DNA from: Kineosporia corallincola
Lineage (GTDB): Bacteria > Actinomycetota > Actinomycetes > Actinomycetales > Kineosporiaceae
Assembly (NCBI RefSeq): GCF_018499875.1
Contig: NZ_JAHBAY010000024.1
Span: 1-64,000, forward strand
Reading direction: 5' to 3'
DNA length: 64,000 nt
Shown here: positions 8,275-18,300 of the stretch, one piece after another
Layout of the letters: every line of letters begins with the position of its first letter
Position numbering within the stretch: the first letter of the stretch is position 1
Program-made: the position numbers and the translations under genes
The notes under the pieces: model-generated
Told to the model about the DNA's origin: nothing
Seen by the model: the letters and a program-made list of their open reading frames with translations, nothing else
The model's database searches: none

Positions 8275-9042
8275 ATGCCCACCTCGAGAATCACCCGAGC
8301 CCACGTCGCGGTCGCCGGCGCCTGCGCCTTCGCGGCCTCGGTCACCACGCTGATGGGATTCGACGTCTCCCACTACCAGACCCCAGCCGCGGCGTCCGGG
8401 GCGACTTTCCTGATCGCCAAGGCCTCGGACGGAATCGGCTACCGGGACCCGGAGTACCCCACCTACCGTTCACTGGCTCAGCGACACCGCCTGCCTTTCG
8501 GCGCCTACCACTTCCTGAGGGCTGGAAACGTTCAGCGGCAGGCCGAGAACGCCTACGCCGCCATCGGCGCCGAGGTTCCGCTGGTCGTGGACGCCGAACT
8601 CGGCGGCAAGCCCTCGTTCAATGACCTCACATCCTTCGTGAAGAAGTACCGGAAGCTGGGCGGCACCGCGACCCTTCTGTACCTGCCCCGCAGCTACTGG
8701 GAAGACCTGGGGCGTCCCAACCTGGAACATCTCGGGATCTCGCTGTACAACGCCCGGTACCTCTCCCGGAAAGGCGACTACCCCGGGAACGACAGTGTCG
8801 CCTGGCAACCGTATGGGGGCATGAAGGTGGAACTGCTCCAGTACAGCGATGGCAACGGCAAGCTGGACCACGACGCCTTCCAGGGAACCCGAAAGCGACT
8901 GTGCGAGTTGCTGTTCTGCTGGGACTCCGGGGCACACTCGGCTTTTCCGCCAAGTCCCCTTCCGGCTCCCTCGGTCAAGCCCCGCAAGCACAAGAAGCCC
9001 GACCCCGCGCATTCCACCAGCTCTGGGTGCGGCCCGGCCTGA
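8275..9042 (+). CDS. Glycoside hydrolase family 25 lysozyme
   Basis: A 255-residue muramidase that would cleave the glycan strands of peptidoglycan. The first 27 residues form a basic, alanine-rich hydrophobic leader that may be a signal peptide. Family landmarks are GFDVSHYQ at about 28, a SDG segment at about 50, LPFGAYHFLR at about 75 and the catalytic-type VVDAELGG at about 103. LLQYSDGNGKLD near 188 is the usual C-terminal strand. The tail after residue 225 is Pro/Lys-rich. With the CHAP protein it gives the island two different wall-cutting activities. Confidence 0.9.
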   Translation: MPTSRITRAHVAVAGACAFAASVTTLMGFDVSHYQTPAAASGATFLIAKASDGIGYRDPEYPTYRSLAQRHRLPFGAYHFLRAGNVQRQAENAYAAIGAEVPLVVDAELGGKPSFNDLTSFVKKYRKLGGTATLLYLPRSYWEDLGRPNLEHLGISLYNARYLSRKGDYPGNDSVAWQPYGGMKVELLQYSDGNGKLDHDAFQGTRKRLCELLFCWDSGAHSAFPPSPLPAPSVKPRKHKKPDPAHSTSSGCGPA

Positions 9043-10321
9043 GTCGCGACTCGCCCTTCGATGGCAGCCGCACCCCGCCGTCGACCCCTAGCATCGCTCC
9101 TCTACATGCGTAGAGACGACGAGGAGGACGGCGTGGCGAGGCGGGACCACCTGCAAAGAGCCGTGCTCGAGGCGCTCTCTCGGTCGTCCCCAAGCGAAGA
9201 TGCCCCACCTGCACCTTCGCGCCGTGTTCAGGTCGTCCGCGAGGTTGGCGATCAAAGCTGAATCGGGACTGCCGTAGCAGTACAAGGTGATCCTAGGACC
9301 CGACCTCCTCGCCAGAGTCGGGACCACCATCCACGCGCCGTCCTCGCCGGCGTCACCACGAGCCGTTGTGTCGGGCATAACGTGCTCATCCTGCCGCCCA
9401 CGGCCTGCGGGTCTTGCAGCCAGCGGGCGTCCTTGTCGAACGGCAGGACCCGACCGGTGCCCGCGACGGACAGTACGTCCGCGATCAGACGGACCGGATC
9501 CTCGTGCGGGTGGATCGGGCCCAGCGTCGGCACGAAGGCCACCCCGTGCGGGGCACTGAACCAGGACGGGCAGATCACGTCACTCGACGCGGCCAGGCGG
9601 GGAGATTTGCGGGTGCCCATCGGAACCCAGCATTGCATCCGCGCACTGCCCCGGAATGCCCGACGCCGGCCGCGACCGTCGGGCCCACCCCGGGCCAGCA
9701 AATGACGCCGCACCAGGTTCCCAGACGGTCACCAGCACGAGACGCGTTGGGAGAAGCCGACGCACGCAGAATCGCAATCCCCCGGACTGGCGCCGGTCAC
9801 CGCGCCGATGCTCCTGCAGCTGACGCGCACCGCCCCTACTGCCGGTGCATTTTCATCCCAAGCCGCCTGGTCTGAACAGTGGCCTTATACCGGTGCCATC
9901 GGCGTGAACCGTAGAACCGGCCGGTGACCCGCCCAGTGGGCACCTGGCGTCGCCCGCGACGAAAAGTGAAGGACAGTGGCTGGTTGCGCCCTGGCTCGCG
10001 TGGCGGTGGCAGGTGGTGGTTGTCCTATCTGGCGTTGGGTGTTCCTGGTGGGTGTTGCTCTCGGTGTCAGCACCAAGTCATGGACCACCCCGCGGGCGTG
10101 ACCGCGCAAGGGCCGCCCGAACATCCTGGCCGACGGCTCCGCTGCGCTACGCCCTCAATGTCGAGCCAGGATGCCCGGCCTTCCTCCCTTGACGCGCACG
10201 CCCTCGGGCAGTCCCACCCGGCACTCGCCACCGCGGCACCACCACCCGGAGCGCACCCCGCGCCCAGACAGGTGCCGCACCCACCAGCGCACCACGCGCG
10301 AGCACCAGGGAGACACCGATC
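9043..10321. other. 1.3-kb stretch without a supported gene
   Basis: Frames here are short and overlapping. The minus-strand frame 9713-9252 contains some protein-like sequence (PHGVAFVPTLGPIHPHEDPV) but has no plausible start and resembles no intact gene in the window that I can name. Bases 9818-9960 are a diverged copy of the sequence interrupted by the first ISL3 element. I interpret the stretch as decayed coding DNA. Confidence 0.45.
9818..9960 (-). repeat. Diverged copy of the ISL3 target region
   Basis: It resembles 98-200 joined to 1863-1898. Shared nucleotide words include CAGCTGACGC, CGCCTGGTCT, CCGGTGCCA and CCGGCCGGTGACCCGC. On the minus strand both copies can be read as RRQV, then RWHR and TRR. 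Similarity is partial with small indels. Confidence 0.65.
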
Positions 10322-10738
10322 ATGCTGTTCAACTTCGTCATCGAGGGAAACATCGCCCAGGCCCCCGAACTGCGCTTCACCGACTCCGGCGTCGCGGTCT
10401 GCAACCTGCGCCTGATGTACAACGGCCGCTACCGCAACAACGCCGGCCAGTGGGTCGACGGGCGCACCGTCGCCATCGACCTGACCTGCTGGCGCCAGCT
10501 CGCCGAACGCGCCGCCGAACTCAACAAGGGCGACACCATCATCGCCGAGATCGGCGACGACCTGCGCGCCGAGTCCCGCAACAACTACACCTCCCTGCGC
10601 GCGACCGCCCAGAACATCTCGGTCTCCATGCGCTGGCACCCCGCCACCAGCCTGCGCGAACCCCGCCCGCAGGCGCCGGTCCTCACCGAGGTTCCCGCTG
10701 ACGGCGGCTACGCCACCGGCATCCCCCAGCCCGCCTGA
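10322..10738 (+). CDS. ssb: Single-stranded DNA-binding protein
   Basis: A 138-residue OB-fold protein that binds single-stranded DNA in replication, repair or plasmid transfer. It opens LFNFVIEGNIAQAPELRFTD, then has the family strand AVCNLRLMYNGR, a DLTCWRQLAERAAELNKGD block at about 60-80 and a RATAQNISVSMRW strand. It is shorter than the usual chromosomal SSB (about 160-200 aa) and lacks the acidic DDDIPF-type C-terminal tip, which fits a plasmid or phage accessory copy. The start has GGGAGA upstream. Confidence 0.9.
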   Translation: MLFNFVIEGNIAQAPELRFTDSGVAVCNLRLMYNGRYRNNAGQWVDGRTVAIDLTCWRQLAERAAELNKGDTIIAEIGDDLRAESRNNYTSLRATAQNISVSMRWHPATSLREPRPQAPVLTEVPADGGYATGIPQPA

Positions 10739-10749
10739 CCCGACCCCCA

Positions 10750-10789
10750 GCGCCCGGGGCGGCCCCTCACCGGGGGCCGCCCCGGGCGC
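10750..10789 (+). terminator. Terminator after ssb
   Basis: A perfect 17-bp GC-only stem (10750-10766 with 10773-10789) with a 6-base loop begins 12 bp after the ssb stop. Confidence 0.88.
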
Positions 10790-10845
10790 ACCCCGCCCAC
10801 ATCTACCCTGACCTTTGCCCCATCACTTCCAGGAGCACGCCCCTC

Positions 10846-11607
10846 ATGCCGGTCACCGCGCGGTTCGCGCTCAAGAACATCGCCCCCGACAACGCCCTGT
10901 CCATCTGGGGCGCCCGCCTCAACGTCGACCGCACCGGTTACGTCGACCTGCCACCGGACCGCTACGGCTCCGACAACGGTCCCTACAGTGCCGCCCTGAC
11001 CAACCTGATCAACTGGCGGTACCCGATCGACGAGATGCGCCACAGCGTCCGCCATCTGCTGACCGACGGCAGCCTCAGCCCGGCCGAGTCCCGCGACGTC
11101 ATCCTCTACCTCGATGAGCAGCTCGCCGTGCACGCGGACTCACGGGCCTCCCACGGCTACGTCTACATCACCGCCTGGCTCACCCAGGCCCGCACCACCC
11201 TCATCCTGGACCCGGGGACCCTCACCCCGGCCGAGCTTGCCACCGAAACCCTGCGCAACATCAAGGCCTACCCCACCATCGCATCCCTGATGGCCGCCCG
11301 GCCCGACCTGGCCCAGGGGTTCCAGCGTCTGTCCACGACCCGGGAACTCACGTCCCGGTCCTGGGAGCGGTGGCCCCGGGAAGCAGCCGGCCTGGTCTTC
11401 CAGGAGAGCACCGACACCACCACCCCCGTCCTGCCGGTCGATGCGACCAAGACCCACCACGGCAGCACCGGTTACGGCGTGCGGTGCATGGAGTACCAGC
11501 TGCCCATCTTCACCTCACCCACCTCCCGATCCCTGGCCCTGAACCAGCGCAGCGACTGGAACATCGACTGCCCCTGGTGTGTCAACGGCCAAGCGTTAGG
11601 GTTCTGA
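10846..11607 (+). pseudogene. Uncharacterised gene truncated by the second ISL3 element
   Basis: A 253-residue reading frame with ATG behind AGGAGC. It is globular, with no known motif apart from a CPWC pair close to the end. The stop codon TGA is supplied by the left inverted repeat of the ISL3 element that begins at 11600, so the last residues (GF) are element-derived. The natural C-terminus is therefore lost. I could not find its continuation after 13335, consistent with a deletion on that side. It may still express a shortened protein. Confidence 0.65.
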
Positions 11608-13335
11608 TCCGATTGTTGTGAATTGCTCACAGAACGTGGTTTGATCCGGAAGGATCTTGGTCCGTGTGACTGTGAGGTGCTGTCTCCTCTTCCTGGCCGG
11701 GTCGAGTCCGTCGTCGTCGAACACGTACGCGCGGATGGGCCGGGGGTGAGGATCTCTGCGATGTCGACGGCGGTGGAGGCATGCTGCCCGGCCTGCGGGA
11801 CAGTGTCCCGGCAGCGGCATGGCCAGTACCGTCGCGCGCTCAACGATGTGACCGTGTCCGGTCGCCGGACGGTGATTGACCTGGTGGTTCGTCGGTTCCG
11901 GTGTGCTCAGGACGGTTGCCGGCAGCGGACGTTCTCCGAGCAGATTGCCGGTCTGACAGAGCGATTCGCCCGCCGCACACCTCGGCTGCGGCAGGTCCTG
12001 GAGCGGCTGATGCTGGTCGCGGCCGGGCGTCCCGCGGCCCGGCTGACCCAGGCGCTGGCGTTCCCGGTGAGCGCGAACACGCTGCTGCGGTTGCTGCGCC
12101 GTCGGCCGACGCCGCAGCGGGCCAGGGCGCCGCGGGTGCTGGGAGTGGACGACTTCGCCCTGCGCAAGGGACACGTGTACGGGACGATCTTGCTGGACAT
12201 GGAAACCGGGGAACGGGTGGACGTGTTGCCCGACCGCACCGCCAAGACCCTGACGGCCTGGCTACGCGCTCATCCCGGCGCCGAGATCGTTTGTCGCGAC
12301 CGTGGTGGCGCCTACGCCGAGGCCGTGCGGACCGCCGCTCCGAACGCCGTTCAGGTCGCCGACCGGTTCCATGTCTGGCGCAACCTGTGTGACGCCGTCG
12401 AGAAGTGCGTCGTGCTGCACCGCGACTGCCTGCCGGTGCCTGCTGACGAGCTCACCGGGGGCCCGGCGCCAAAGCCTGCGTCGCTCTCCGCGCCAGCCGA
12501 ACATGTTCTCGAAAAACGGGTTTCCGCTGAATGGGACAGTGTGCGGGCCAGCACCCGGCGCCAGCGGCATGCCGAAGTCCACGGCCTGCGAGAGAAGGGC
12601 GTGGGTATCAGCGCGATCGCCGAGGCTCTTGGCCTGGACCGCAAGACCGTGCGCCGCTACGCCCACGCCGCCACCCCCGAGGACATGGTTTCTGACCGGG
12701 CCGGACAGCGCAGTTCCCGGATCGACCCGTTCCTGCCCTACCTGCACGATCGGTGGAACGCCGGCTGCACCGACGGCGCCCGGCTGTTCGCCGAGATCCG
12801 CGACCGCGGCTACACCGGCAGCCAGCGCACCCTGCGCCGGCACCTGCAGGCCGTGCGTGCCAGCGGAAAACCCGCCCCCACCATCAAAAAACAGCTCAGC
12901 GTCCGCCGGGCCACTATCCTGCTCACCAGCCACCCCACCCACCTGGACGAGAACGCCGCCCTCCGCCGGAAAGGGTTGCTGGGCCGCTGCCCGGAACTGG
13001 ACACCGTGGCCGCCTGCGTCGCCGCGTTCGCCACCATGATGGCCGACCTCGACGGCCACCGACTGCCTGCTTGGCTCGACCAGGCCCACGCCACCGGCCT
13101 CCAACCCCTCAGGAGCCTGGTCAACGGCATCCGCCAAGACCTGGCCGCCGTCACGGCCGGGCTGACCCTGCACTGGAACTCCGGACGAGTCGAAGGAAAC
13201 GTCAACCGCATTAAACGAATCAAGCGAGACGGCTACGGACGCGCCTCCTTCGATCTCCTGCGCCACCAGATCCTGCACGCCGACTGACCGCCCCCACACG
13301 ACCCGTGACCGGATCACAAAAAGTGGATCAGAACC
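11600..13335 (+). mobile_element. Second ISL3-family insertion sequence
   Basis: Imperfect inverted repeats begin GGTTCTGATCC at 11600 and, on the other strand, at 13335; further positions match with gaps (TTGTGA). The 1736-bp element contains one transposase. The 8-base flanks, AGCGTTAG on the left and GCTTGGCA on the right, do not match, so no target duplication remains. Confidence 0.85.
11623..13287 (+). CDS. ISL3-family transposase (second element)
   Basis: A 554-residue transposase, distinct from the first copy. The order is a zinc-finger-like CPACGTVS at about 46 and a C-x5-C near 83, the acidic segment VLGVDDFALRKGHVYG at about 173, CRDRGGAYAEA at about 224, ADRFHVWRNL at about 247, an inserted helix-turn-helix region at about 315-340 (KGVGISAIAEALGLDRKTVR), and the terminal glutamate motif SGRVEGNVNRIKRIKRDGYG near 520. 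It appears intact. The TTG at 11623 lies right after the inverted repeat; a start slightly downstream is possible. Confidence 0.9.
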   Translation: MLTERGLIRKDLGPCDCEVLSPLPGRVESVVVEHVRADGPGVRISAMSTAVEACCPACGTVSRQRHGQYRRALNDVTVSGRRTVIDLVVRRFRCAQDGCRQRTFSEQIAGLTERFARRTPRLRQVLERLMLVAAGRPAARLTQALAFPVSANTLLRLLRRRPTPQRARAPRVLGVDDFALRKGHVYGTILLDMETGERVDVLPDRTAKTLTAWLRAHPGAEIVCRDRGGAYAEAVRTAAPNAVQVADRFHVWRNLCDAVEKCVVLHRDCLPVPADELTGGPAPKPASLSAPAEHVLEKRVSAEWDSVRASTRRQRHAEVHGLREKGVGISAIAEALGLDRKTVRRYAHAATPEDMVSDRAGQRSSRIDPFLPYLHDRWNAGCTDGARLFAEIRDRGYTGSQRTLRRHLQAVRASGKPAPTIKKQLSVRRATILLTSHPTHLDENAALRRKGLLGRCPELDTVAACVAAFATMMADLDGHRLPAWLDQAHATGLQPLRSLVNGIRQDLAAVTAGLTLHWNSGRVEGNVNRIKRIKRDGYGRASFDLLRHQILHAD

Positions 13336-13770
13336 GCTTGGCATGGCCGCCGTCAGCAGCACAGGCACGAGCACGCTTCCCCTTCTCGTGGCGATAGGCA
13401 GAGATCGATGACCGACCACCAAGATGACGAAAATCGTGCAACTAAGCCGCGATATGGCTACCTACGGGGTCCCTGACCTGCTGATGCCCTGCTGCTGGGC
13501 TGTGATGCCGGACCCGCTGCAGAGGTCCAGACCTCTTGGATGGCCATCGGTTCATGACAACCCACGGCGGGCCGCTACTGGAAGATGCGCCGGTGGTGCA
13601 TCAGGTGCCTTCGGTGAAAATCTCCGGCGCCGGTGTGTGGCCACCGAAATGGTGTACGTACACCACCTCGCTGTAGCTGGGGCCTGCCCGGTAGAGCATC
13701 ACGCTGCTACCGTCGCCAGGGCAGGAAACACCTCTGGCAACGTTCTGAGCGCCCGGGGCGCAGTGCGGAG
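13336..13770. other. Gap upstream of the TPR regulator
   Basis: I see no supported gene in these 435 bases. The one clear structure is the 16-bp palindrome at 13650-13665. Confidence 0.5.
13650..13665. promoter_or_regulatory. Perfect 16-bp palindrome, possible operator
   Basis: TGGTGTACGTACACCA is fully self-complementary and lies 106 bp before the start chosen for the regulator at 13771. It has the size and symmetry of a dimeric repressor site. Binding is untested. Confidence 0.45.
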
Positions 13771-15156
13771 ATGTCGGTGGCCGAGGACGGTAGCGCCGAA
13801 CGCGACGGCGAGCAGGTAGTACCACTGCTTCGTGTGCTGCGGGAGCTGGGCTGGAGCCGTGAGCAGCTGATCGCTCGTGTCAATCTCCAGCGCCAGCGTC
13901 GGGGCACGGACCCGCTGCATGCCAAGACGGCATATCCCTGGACCAACGGCACACGCCCTCACGCCAGCACCGCCAACGACGTCCTGGCCGTGCTGAGCCG
14001 TCACACCGGCCGTCCGGTCACCCTTGAAGACCTGGGATGGGACGCATCCCGGCCTCGGTCCAGTCGAAGAGCGCAGCCGCTGGATGATCCCTACCGGGCC
14101 CACGCCATCGACCTGATCCGTGCCACGCAAGGAGAAATCCCGATGGACCGTCGTTCTTTCACCCTCCTCAGCGGTGCAGCCGTCACCGGCGTGGCGCTGG
14201 ACCTGCTGATCACCGGATCGCCCGCGATGGCCGCCGCAGCCCACGGCGATCGAGTCTCACCACAGTTACTCGAGGTCATCGAATCGACAGTCCGTACGAC
14301 CCGTGAACTGGACGACGCCCAGGGCAGTACCTCGGCGCTGTCCTGGGCTGGGGGAACCTGGCAAAACCTCGGGCGGGTCCTGACCGGCAGCAGTTACTCC
14401 GGCAACACCCAGATCCGGCTCCAGACGGCCTACCTCGAGATGACGGAGCAGTACGGCTGGATGCTGTTCGACGCTTCCCATCACCCTCAGGCACAGCGAG
14501 TCTTCCAGACCGGCCTACGCCTGGGCGGCGAAGCGCAGGACGCCCGCCCGGTACGCCAGGCCACCGCCAATCTGCTGGCCTCGACGGCATATCAGGCCAC
14601 CTGGCTCGGCCAGTACACCGAGGCCGCGACACTGCTCCAAGTCGCCGAGCACAAGGCCCTCGCCGATATGACCCCCGGCCTGAAAGCCATTCTGGGCAGC
14701 AGGAAAATGTCCCTGGCCGGCGCGAATGCCGATGGCCAGGCCCTGCCCCGGCTGGAGGAACAGATCCGCACCTGCCTCTCCAGCCCCGGAGCGGACGAGC
14801 CCTGGTGGACCCTGTGGCAGACACCCGACATGGTTGATCAGCAAACCGGACGCGCCTGGCTGGCGGCCGGCGACCACGAAACTGCCACCCCCTACCTGGA
14901 ACGCAGCAACCAGCACACCGCAACACCGTTCGCCCGCGAGCGCATGCTGCGAGCCACCGAGCTGGCCGACGCCCTGACCAAGACCGGTGACGTCACCGGG
15001 GCCGTCTCAGCAGCCACCACGGCCCTGACCCTCTCCGCAGATGTCGGCTCGCCCCGGATCAGGAACCAACTCACCGCCGTGACCGACACTCTCGTGCGCC
15101 GTTACCCCACCCACGCCAGCATCGCGGACCTGGTGGAACAGTTTCCCGACCATTAA
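13771..15156 (+). CDS. TPR-type regulatory protein
   Basis: A 461-residue protein from ATG 13771; the frame stays open upstream, so other starts are possible. The N-terminal 90 residues (LLRVLRELGWSREQLIARVN and TASTANDVLAVLSRHTGRPV-like text) look like the XRE-like head of large actinomycete regulators. A DRRSFTLLSGAAVTG segment then begins a Tat-like hydrophobic stretch near 127, which is common in this group. The C-terminal 300 residues are helical repeats of TPR type. This architecture is frequent among Streptomyces-type regulators of development and antibiotic production. The target is unknown. Confidence 0.75.
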   Translation: MSVAEDGSAERDGEQVVPLLRVLRELGWSREQLIARVNLQRQRRGTDPLHAKTAYPWTNGTRPHASTANDVLAVLSRHTGRPVTLEDLGWDASRPRSSRRAQPLDDPYRAHAIDLIRATQGEIPMDRRSFTLLSGAAVTGVALDLLITGSPAMAAAAHGDRVSPQLLEVIESTVRTTRELDDAQGSTSALSWAGGTWQNLGRVLTGSSYSGNTQIRLQTAYLEMTEQYGWMLFDASHHPQAQRVFQTGLRLGGEAQDARPVRQATANLLASTAYQATWLGQYTEAATLLQVAEHKALADMTPGLKAILGSRKMSLAGANADGQALPRLEEQIRTCLSSPGADEPWWTLWQTPDMVDQQTGRAWLAAGDHETATPYLERSNQHTATPFARERMLRATELADALTKTGDVTGAVSAATTALTLSADVGSPRIRNQLTAVTDTLVRRYPTHASIADLVEQFPDH

Positions 15157-15306
15157 ATCGCACCTACCACGACGCTTGGCAGAGGCCACAGCAGCCCTTC
15201 AGGTCGCCTCCGTCCAAGGCAGGAAAGCACCACCCCTTGCAACTGTGGTGATGTGCATCGCCCGCCAGCTGGCCATGGAATTTTCATCGCAAACGACAGA
15301 CAATAT

Positions 15307-18300
15307 TCAGGGTTTTAGCAAGCGGATGGGAACCTGTCCAGCGACGACTTCGCCTCGTTCAATCGCTGCAACCAAGTTGGCTGGATCATCACTTACGAGT
15401 CCGGAGAGCCCTCGGCCCACAAGCATATCGATGGTTCCTTTTCGTAGGGCAAGTCTCCAGTGGTCGTAGAAATCTAAATGGGTGGAGAAAATTATATTTG
15501 AACCATTTTTGAGACGGAAATTTGCCCCGGTCAACGTGGCACTCAGAGCAGTATCAGAAAGTTTGCTACTATGCGCAAGCCGTGACATATAGGATTCTCC
15601 TTCAATGAACCCGTGCGACCTGAAAAGATCCAGAATTGGATCCGATATGCATCCTTCAGAATTGATACTCCATCCTCCGTGACAGTCAATTACCAGTGCT
15701 GCTCGACCTGGACGGAAGTAGCAGCATTCAACATCGAACAATGTTTTTCTGAAATAAACTTCCTTGGTGTGCAGAACACTGGATGAAGCGCAAGCCAGAT
15801 GAGCGAGCTGAAAGAATGTTTGCCCTGGCGCCTTCTCACTGGTGAGAGCCATCAGGTTTGACGAATCCTCGGGTGGAATAATTAAGGAGCACGCGAAGCA
15901 GGTCTGGCGTGATGTGCGTAGACGATCAATCATACGTTGCTGTTCAGATTTTTTCACCAAGCTCAGAACTTCTATTTTTGTCCGGATCATTGAATCCTGC
16001 AAGGAAACTTCCACGTCCTCGCCATATAGCAGTTCATACAGTGCGTCGGCGAGAGGTCGGGGAATCCCGACCGTCGCTCTTTGTAGGTGCGTTTTCAGTC
16101 CTTGGGTTTGATCAGTCAGCTCATCCGCGCGCACCTGCGCGGACAAAGCTCTTGCTGCCGAGGTCCAGTCTTCAAACCCTGAAAACAAGGCAACAGCTGA
16201 TGCGGCGGCCTTTGATGATCTTTCGGGAGCCCAGGACAAGGTGGATCGTGCTTCATTCAGCCCGGCCGTGGCGGCCAATTTTTGGTTGCCTTGCTGGGTA
16301 GCTATTTCTCTGGCACAAGCAAAGTGGGAAGCAGCTGCGACCTCGTCCCCCTTATCCATCAAGATTGCTCCCAGAGAATTATTCAACGATGCTTCAAGTC
16401 CGGAGATTTTGAGTTTTTCACAAAACCCTAAGAGACGACGGATTTCTTGTTCAGCTTTCTCCGTATCATCCATATACTGATACATCGAGGCGCGATTTGC
16501 CATGACTCGGAGCATGATCTGTAGCTGACCTAGCTCTTGAGCCTGATTAAACGCTGCTTCGTAGTCTCGGATGGCATCATCGTATTTCTCCTGACGGCGC
16601 AGGATGTTTGCGCGCATTGCGAGGGATTGCACGTGTTCTAACGGGGACCGTGATTCTCTGGCTCTCTTGATCGAATCATCTATGGCCTTCACCGCCTCGT
16701 TGAGAAGATTTCTTTCTAGATACACACGTGCAAGTACCCGGAGAGTGAAAGCTCGCGTCTGGTCCGAGAGATACTGAGGATCTTGCAGAAGCAAGCGTTC
16801 CAAGATTTTTCCTGCTTGAACAGCTTCTCCTGAGTTCACCAAAGCTTCGGCGTGGCTGGATCGGCAGTGGCTGAGCGTATCGCTGGGGCCTAGTTGAGTG
16901 AGTATGTCCGATGCCTTAGCGAAAGTTTCCGCAGCTTGCCTCATGCGTCCGCGTAGGAATAGATGTCGGCCTCTGGCCTGTTCAACACTTGCCACCAAGA
17001 CGAAGTTTCCGGTTTGAGCAGCAATCGAGACAGCGTCGGAGTGTAGGGCTTCAACTAGCTCTTCGTGTCCAATTTCGGAATATATATCGGCGAGGCTATT
17101 CATTGACATGACAGCTTGAGGGGCGTTCCCAACCTGTATGGCAAGATCCACCGATTCAGAAAGACTAGCAATAGCCTCGGGATGCCGAGGGGAATTTCGA
17201 AGTGCCCGACCGTACAAGTAGAGAGCTTGAACTAGGGAGCCAACTAAATTTGTTTCTCGGAACTTCTCGATTGCTTCATAATACGAAAGAATCGCGCGTG
17301 TCGGCGTAGGGTCAAGGCGTTCCTGGATTTTTCCGAGAGCGAGCACGAGTTCAGCCTCGCCATTGCGGTGGCCACGTTTTCGGACCTGCGCGAGAGCCGC
17401 AAGGATCTGTTCCTCGGATAGCGAGTCAGCAATTCCGGACATCCATCGTGCACTTGCCGCTTCCGGATGCGGCGCCGTATTAGCCAAGTGTTTTTCACTG
17501 AGGCGCGCAGCGTTGCGGAGATAGCGTTTTCCCGCCCTGAGATGTCCCGATACTACATAGGCCTCGCCGATGAGGTGCAGGGCTTGGGCAATTTCGTCGT
17601 TAGTTCCTAATTCCCGCAAAATGCCCAGTGACGGGCGAACTACATCGATGGCGGCTGATGACTGGCCGGCCTGCAATAAGAGGCGGCCAAGTGCTAAGCG
17701 TGTCAGAGCAAGGATCTGATAGTCGTCTGATTCGAGCGCTGCCTGGTGCGCCTGCCGGTAAAGGTCCAGGGCTGCATTCGTCCGCCCAAGCCGCTGTGAT
17801 GCCTGGGCAAGATTGAAGAGTGCTGCCGTCATCCAGGAAGCATTATTTGTTGCTTGGGCACCAGCGTGCACTTGCTCGTACATGATCTGCATATCTCGCC
17901 AGTGGCCACGAAGGACAAGAAAGGATGTCAACGGCCCTACGAGATCAATTGAATCATTCCATAGTTCAAGACGAGAGGCCTCCACAATAATATGTAACGC
18001 GCCTTGCCGATCGGCCTCCATTTCTGAAATTTCGAAGGTCCTTCCTGGGTCCTCGCTAGTTGCGAATACCCGAGCATATGATAAACACGTTTGTTTCACC
18101 ATGTGGAGACGAGTATTTGCATCATACTGTGCGAACGCTTGCGTCCGGGCGAACGAGTAGATTAAATCGTGGAGGCGAAATCGCTGGTCGTCGATCTGTT
18201 CGATGAGGTTACTCTCGCACAGGTCAAAAAGTTCGCCCTCTAGATCAGACGGAGAACTCTTGCGCAATATTTCATGGATATTGAGCTGCAGTGCCGCGCT

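Noticed and set aside
11592-13343. 8-bp target duplication for the second ISL3 element
   Set aside because: AGCGTTAG and GCTTGGCA do not match at any small offset.
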